Assembly (NCBI RefSeq): GCF_000213175.1
Contig: NW_009799099.1
Coordinates: 1,129,560-1,193,559, forward strand
DNA length: 64,000 nt
Reading direction: 5' to 3'
Source: Neurospora tetrasperma FGSC 2508
Taxonomy: Eukaryota > Ascomycota > Sordariomycetes > Sordariales > Sordariaceae
Under the pieces are notes generated by a model. The model worked only from the letters and a program-made list of their open reading frames with translations. It was not told the origin of the DNA and searched no databases. The translations under genes were made by a program, and so were the position numbers. Shown here piece after piece: positions 60,932-64,000 of the stretch; position 1 is the stretch's first letter, and every line of letters starts with the position of its first letter.

Positions 60932-61077
60932 TTACCGTCGGGGCTGGGAGGGGTCTAGCAGTAACGTCCATCTCAGGAGGTAGTTGGTATAGCGGTCAGT
61001 CCATCGCCGGCTATCAGAGAGAGTGTGGTTTCGATCCCATGACGGTCTGCAACTTGTGTGCTTAACCCGACTTTTTT
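60932..61077 (+). ncRNA. Candidate pol III RNA or SINE-like unit, copy B
   Basis: Starts TTACCGTCGGGG and ends in six T (61072-61077). The A box TGGTATAGCGG (60985-60995) is perfect; the B box GGTTTCGATCCC (61027-61038) has one extra T. TATATAG at 60906-60912 lies about 20-26 bp before the unit, the same relative place as in copy A at 26333. The first ~107 nt are about 95% identical to copy A, and all four substitutions have T here where copy A has C. No tRNA cloverleaf forms. Conservation of promoter-like parts and the terminator in both copies favours a transcribed unit over a random duplication, but one copy may be decayed. Confidence 0.55.
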
Positions 61078-64000
61078 GCCCTTTTTGTCCTTTTGCTGGG
61101 AATTCATCCCAACTTGAGTGAAGGCGCCTGGTAACAAACGCTCTAGGCAGGAGCGCGACCCAACTCAACACCGACCAACTGCCGAAGCTTCCCTTTGCAA
61201 AGCAGGCAAGAACCTGTCTCTTGTCTCATCTGCCCGTCCCGTGCCTGCCGCTTCTGTCCAAAAGGAACAGGGCATCGAGATGGCTTGCTCAACAAACTAG
61301 ACGATTGTTGTTTTTGTGACACTCGGGACCACGGCGATGTGATGAGTTGGATATAAACACCAATGAACTCGGTCAATTCGACTATCCCTCTTCCTTTCTT
61401 ATCATTCTTTCAAGTTCTCTACGTTGTATCTGATCAAAACAACCCCCTTTTCAGTTAACCACATGAATGGCAGCGAGAGCAGCTCTTCACGACCGCTACT
61501 GGTCATCACTTTGAATCTTGACAACCGCAGATGCCTCGAGCAGTCAACGTCGACAGTAAGCGCTGCTATTAGCAACCGGAATGTTTTCAGACTGACACTC
61601 CCCCTCATAGACCAAAAACCCACACGGCGTTAACGTTTCATCACACCCATAATGGGCGAATTGCCACGAGCACATAGGATATTTGCAGCAAATGAGAAGT
61701 CCGCCCCCTGTCAAATGGGTGCCGCGGATCGGATGCTCCCCCTATTTTGTCACTGCGCTTTCTCCTCCCAGCTTACGTTCTGGATGGACGCCACGCGGTT
61801 CAGCGCGTCCCTTGCGGCTCGACCCTCTGGAAGAAGTTGTCAGCCAGCCGCCCTCACAACCAGTCACTCTTGTGTAACACGTCATCTAGGGTCGAAGATC
61901 TCGGGTGAGTGAGATGAGGTTCACATCCACGTGAACATTCTTCTCATATTCAGTGATGATCCTCGGCGGCAAATGCGACGCTTCAATGGTACCATCGTCA
62001 TCGCCCGTCATGGCACCAAACTTCTGAGAGTGACGAAGGGGAGAGCATCTGGAGATCCAAACAAACGCAAAAGGTCCAGACTCACAATGATTGTTCGCAG
62101 GCTGAGGTCGCAATTTCCGCACACTGTAAGGCATTCACGACATCAGACGATATAGAAAAAGAAAAGAATCGATAACAGCGAGTGATAGCACAATTGATCG
62201 GGTAACGATAGAACCCCTGTCACCGGAGTCTGGCCAGGAGGGTTGCTTCGTTCAACGTCAGCGCATCTTCAGCTAACAAGGGAAGCAGGGATTCCCAAGC
62301 GAAACCTTATGTGGCTTTAGGTTCTGACCAGATCGTGTTAGTGCGAGATACACTACAACCCGCTGTAGCTCCACTACTTGCTCGCTAACGAAGTCTGCCA
62401 TGTTTTGTCCCAGAGCAACATCTGGGGAGACGTACCGGTACTTTGTTCCAAAAGACCCACTTTGAGAATGTCTCGGTACTTACTGTGGGGACAGTGACCC
62501 CTTCCACACACGTGTAGTGTATCGCCACGAACCGCACCCACAACACAACACAACACAACACAACCGTCACCCACACAGCGCTTTCGACGGCGACACGGCC
62601 TGACGCAGGAACGAGAAGAGGTGTGCCTGAAAGGTTAAATTGCAATACGAGCGGCTCTTGCGGCTGTTCAAGATATCAACATTCTCTGAAAGCCTTTGCC
62701 GGATTCCGATAGCGAAAACATGCAAACACTGGTGTTTGTAAGCAACACGACCATGCAGCTTCACGCTTCTAAAAATGGCTAGTCCCAGAAGAATAGTATT
62801 TGTTCTTCAGTATCCTCGGCACTTCCCCAACAGCATCTTCGAAGCTGGACCTCCCGCTTCCAGTCGCTCGGGTCGGTTAGGTATCACTCCCCCCTGTTTT
62901 TTTTTAAGGGAGGGGAGGGGTCGAGGGTCTGGATGCCGAGGCAGTTCACAGGGCCTCTCGGACTACAGTACCTGAGAACTATGTAAAAACCTTTAAGAAC
63001 AAAGTTACATCATCAAGAACAGCGCTCGATAAGCGGACTACGTCTACACGTGTTCACTGGTTCATCCCAGATGGAGATCCGCTGTGAGATCCACCACTAG
63101 GGCAGACCACGGACCTGCAGGGACCGGTTTTTGCCATCTCGTGGCTCTCCACTATTATTCGTCGGTTCGCGAATGAAAGAGGTGACGGGACGTTCAGGAT
63201 GACAGGAAGACCCTGGGGACCTGGGGTACATTCGCCATGAGAACACAAAAGTACCTACTCTGACAGCAGTACCAACTGCGCGAATGTCACCATACTCCCG
63301 CTGTTCCGGATGCTCCCTCGTCCTCCCTCCTCTCCCAGAGTCACTCATCTGTTGAGTGGTACAAGATTACTCAGCGGGCACTCACTGCCCTGGCCACGCC
63401 GGGTAGAAACATGCCCTCACAACCCCAATCGGGAGTTCAAGTCGGTAACTCGCTCATGTGAGGCGGCTCCAAACACTCTTCAGCACGTTTTTTACCCCTG
63501 ATGATTTACAATCATCACGACGGGACCGCGGCAACAATCTCGGCCAATAGCACCACCACCTCGAGGCAGAAATTGTGCAAATATTCAACTCCCTTGAGCA
63601 AACTTTCTACAACAGGTATAGCATACGGGATTCGTCGGTAGCTGAGAAGAACAAACGCTTGAACAAGAGAGGCGTTTGTTTTCCATGCGTGGTCCCTTGT
63701 CAAGTTGTTGTCTAGCCCGTTCTTTTGCTCCTGTTATCGTCGCTTGAACCACGCGAGGCCGGCTTCCAGCCCAGTTCCTACAACATATTGGCAATAATGG
63801 AACGAACAACACGGCCATGTCCTTATCCTCATGTCACAATGTAAGGCGCTACCGAAGCAAAGAGACAACCATGTTGACGGCTTCGTACCTATGACAACCG
63901 CGCAGCATGTGGGGGATTGCGGATGGCTTGAGATAAAGCAAAAGAAAAACGAACACTTGCACAACCTTCCTGTCAGCACCTCATATCCGATCCCTTGGGA
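61078..64000. other. 2.9-kb terminal region without a supported gene
   Basis: Only short unsupported ORFs (up to ~85 codons). A CACAA pentanucleotide run lies at 62540-62564. The window ends here, so a gene with exons beyond the edge cannot be excluded. Confidence 0.5.
62540..62564 (+). repeat. CACAA pentanucleotide microsatellite
   Basis: About five tandem ACAAC/CACAA units. Confidence 0.85.

Overview
The window looks like nuclear DNA of a filamentous ascomycete, most probably Neurospora or a close relative in the Sordariales. The evidence is short introns (about 50-100 nt, some longer) with GTRNGT donors, CTAAC-type branch points and YAG acceptors, long mixed-composition intergenic spacers, an intron-rich single actin gene, a fungal Fes1 and WSC/GH16 cell-wall proteins, and two copies of a small DNA transposon that differ almost only by C/T and G/A transitions, as RIP would leave. 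The species call is inference. I assembled the spliced gene models by hand; every multi-exon model below closes in frame.

Layout, left to right: SF3b subunit 4 (-), the 53-residue TOM7 (+, four tiny exons), a Flx1/SLC25A32-type mitochondrial carrier (+), tRNA-Cys(GCA) (-), a four-finger Azf1-like C2H2 transcription factor (-), then about 17.7 kb with no gene I can support. Next come a candidate pol III RNA gene (-), URM1 (-) head to head with ELP2 (+), a small serine-palmitoyltransferase subunit (-), a 781-bp MITE, a mitochondrial GGQ release-factor-like protein (+), actin (-), FES1 (+), mitoribosomal protein uL5m (-), a 2236-residue secreted propeller/WSC protein (-), a 912-bp copy of the same MITE, a small unsupported ORF, a secreted 407-residue protein (-), a membrane-anchored GH16 enzyme (+), the second copy of the candidate pol III RNA (+), and about 2.9 kb of apparently empty sequence.

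Themes: most genes are housekeeping (splicing, mitochondrial import, transport and translation, cytoskeleton, chaperoning, sphingolipid synthesis) and the right third is surface/secreted. Three observations deserve most attention. (1) Two near-identical ~150-nt units at 26176-26333 (-) and 60932-61077 (+) carry a TATA element, a perfect A box, a near-perfect B box and an oligo-T terminator but do not fold as tRNA; they may be an undescribed pol III RNA or SINE family. (2) URM1 and ELP2, which supply the thiolation and the mcm5 branches of the same wobble-uridine modification, share one 427-bp divergent promoter. (3) The MITE pair has 33-bp perfect terminal inverted repeats and two independent perfect 6-bp target-site duplications, an uncommon length.
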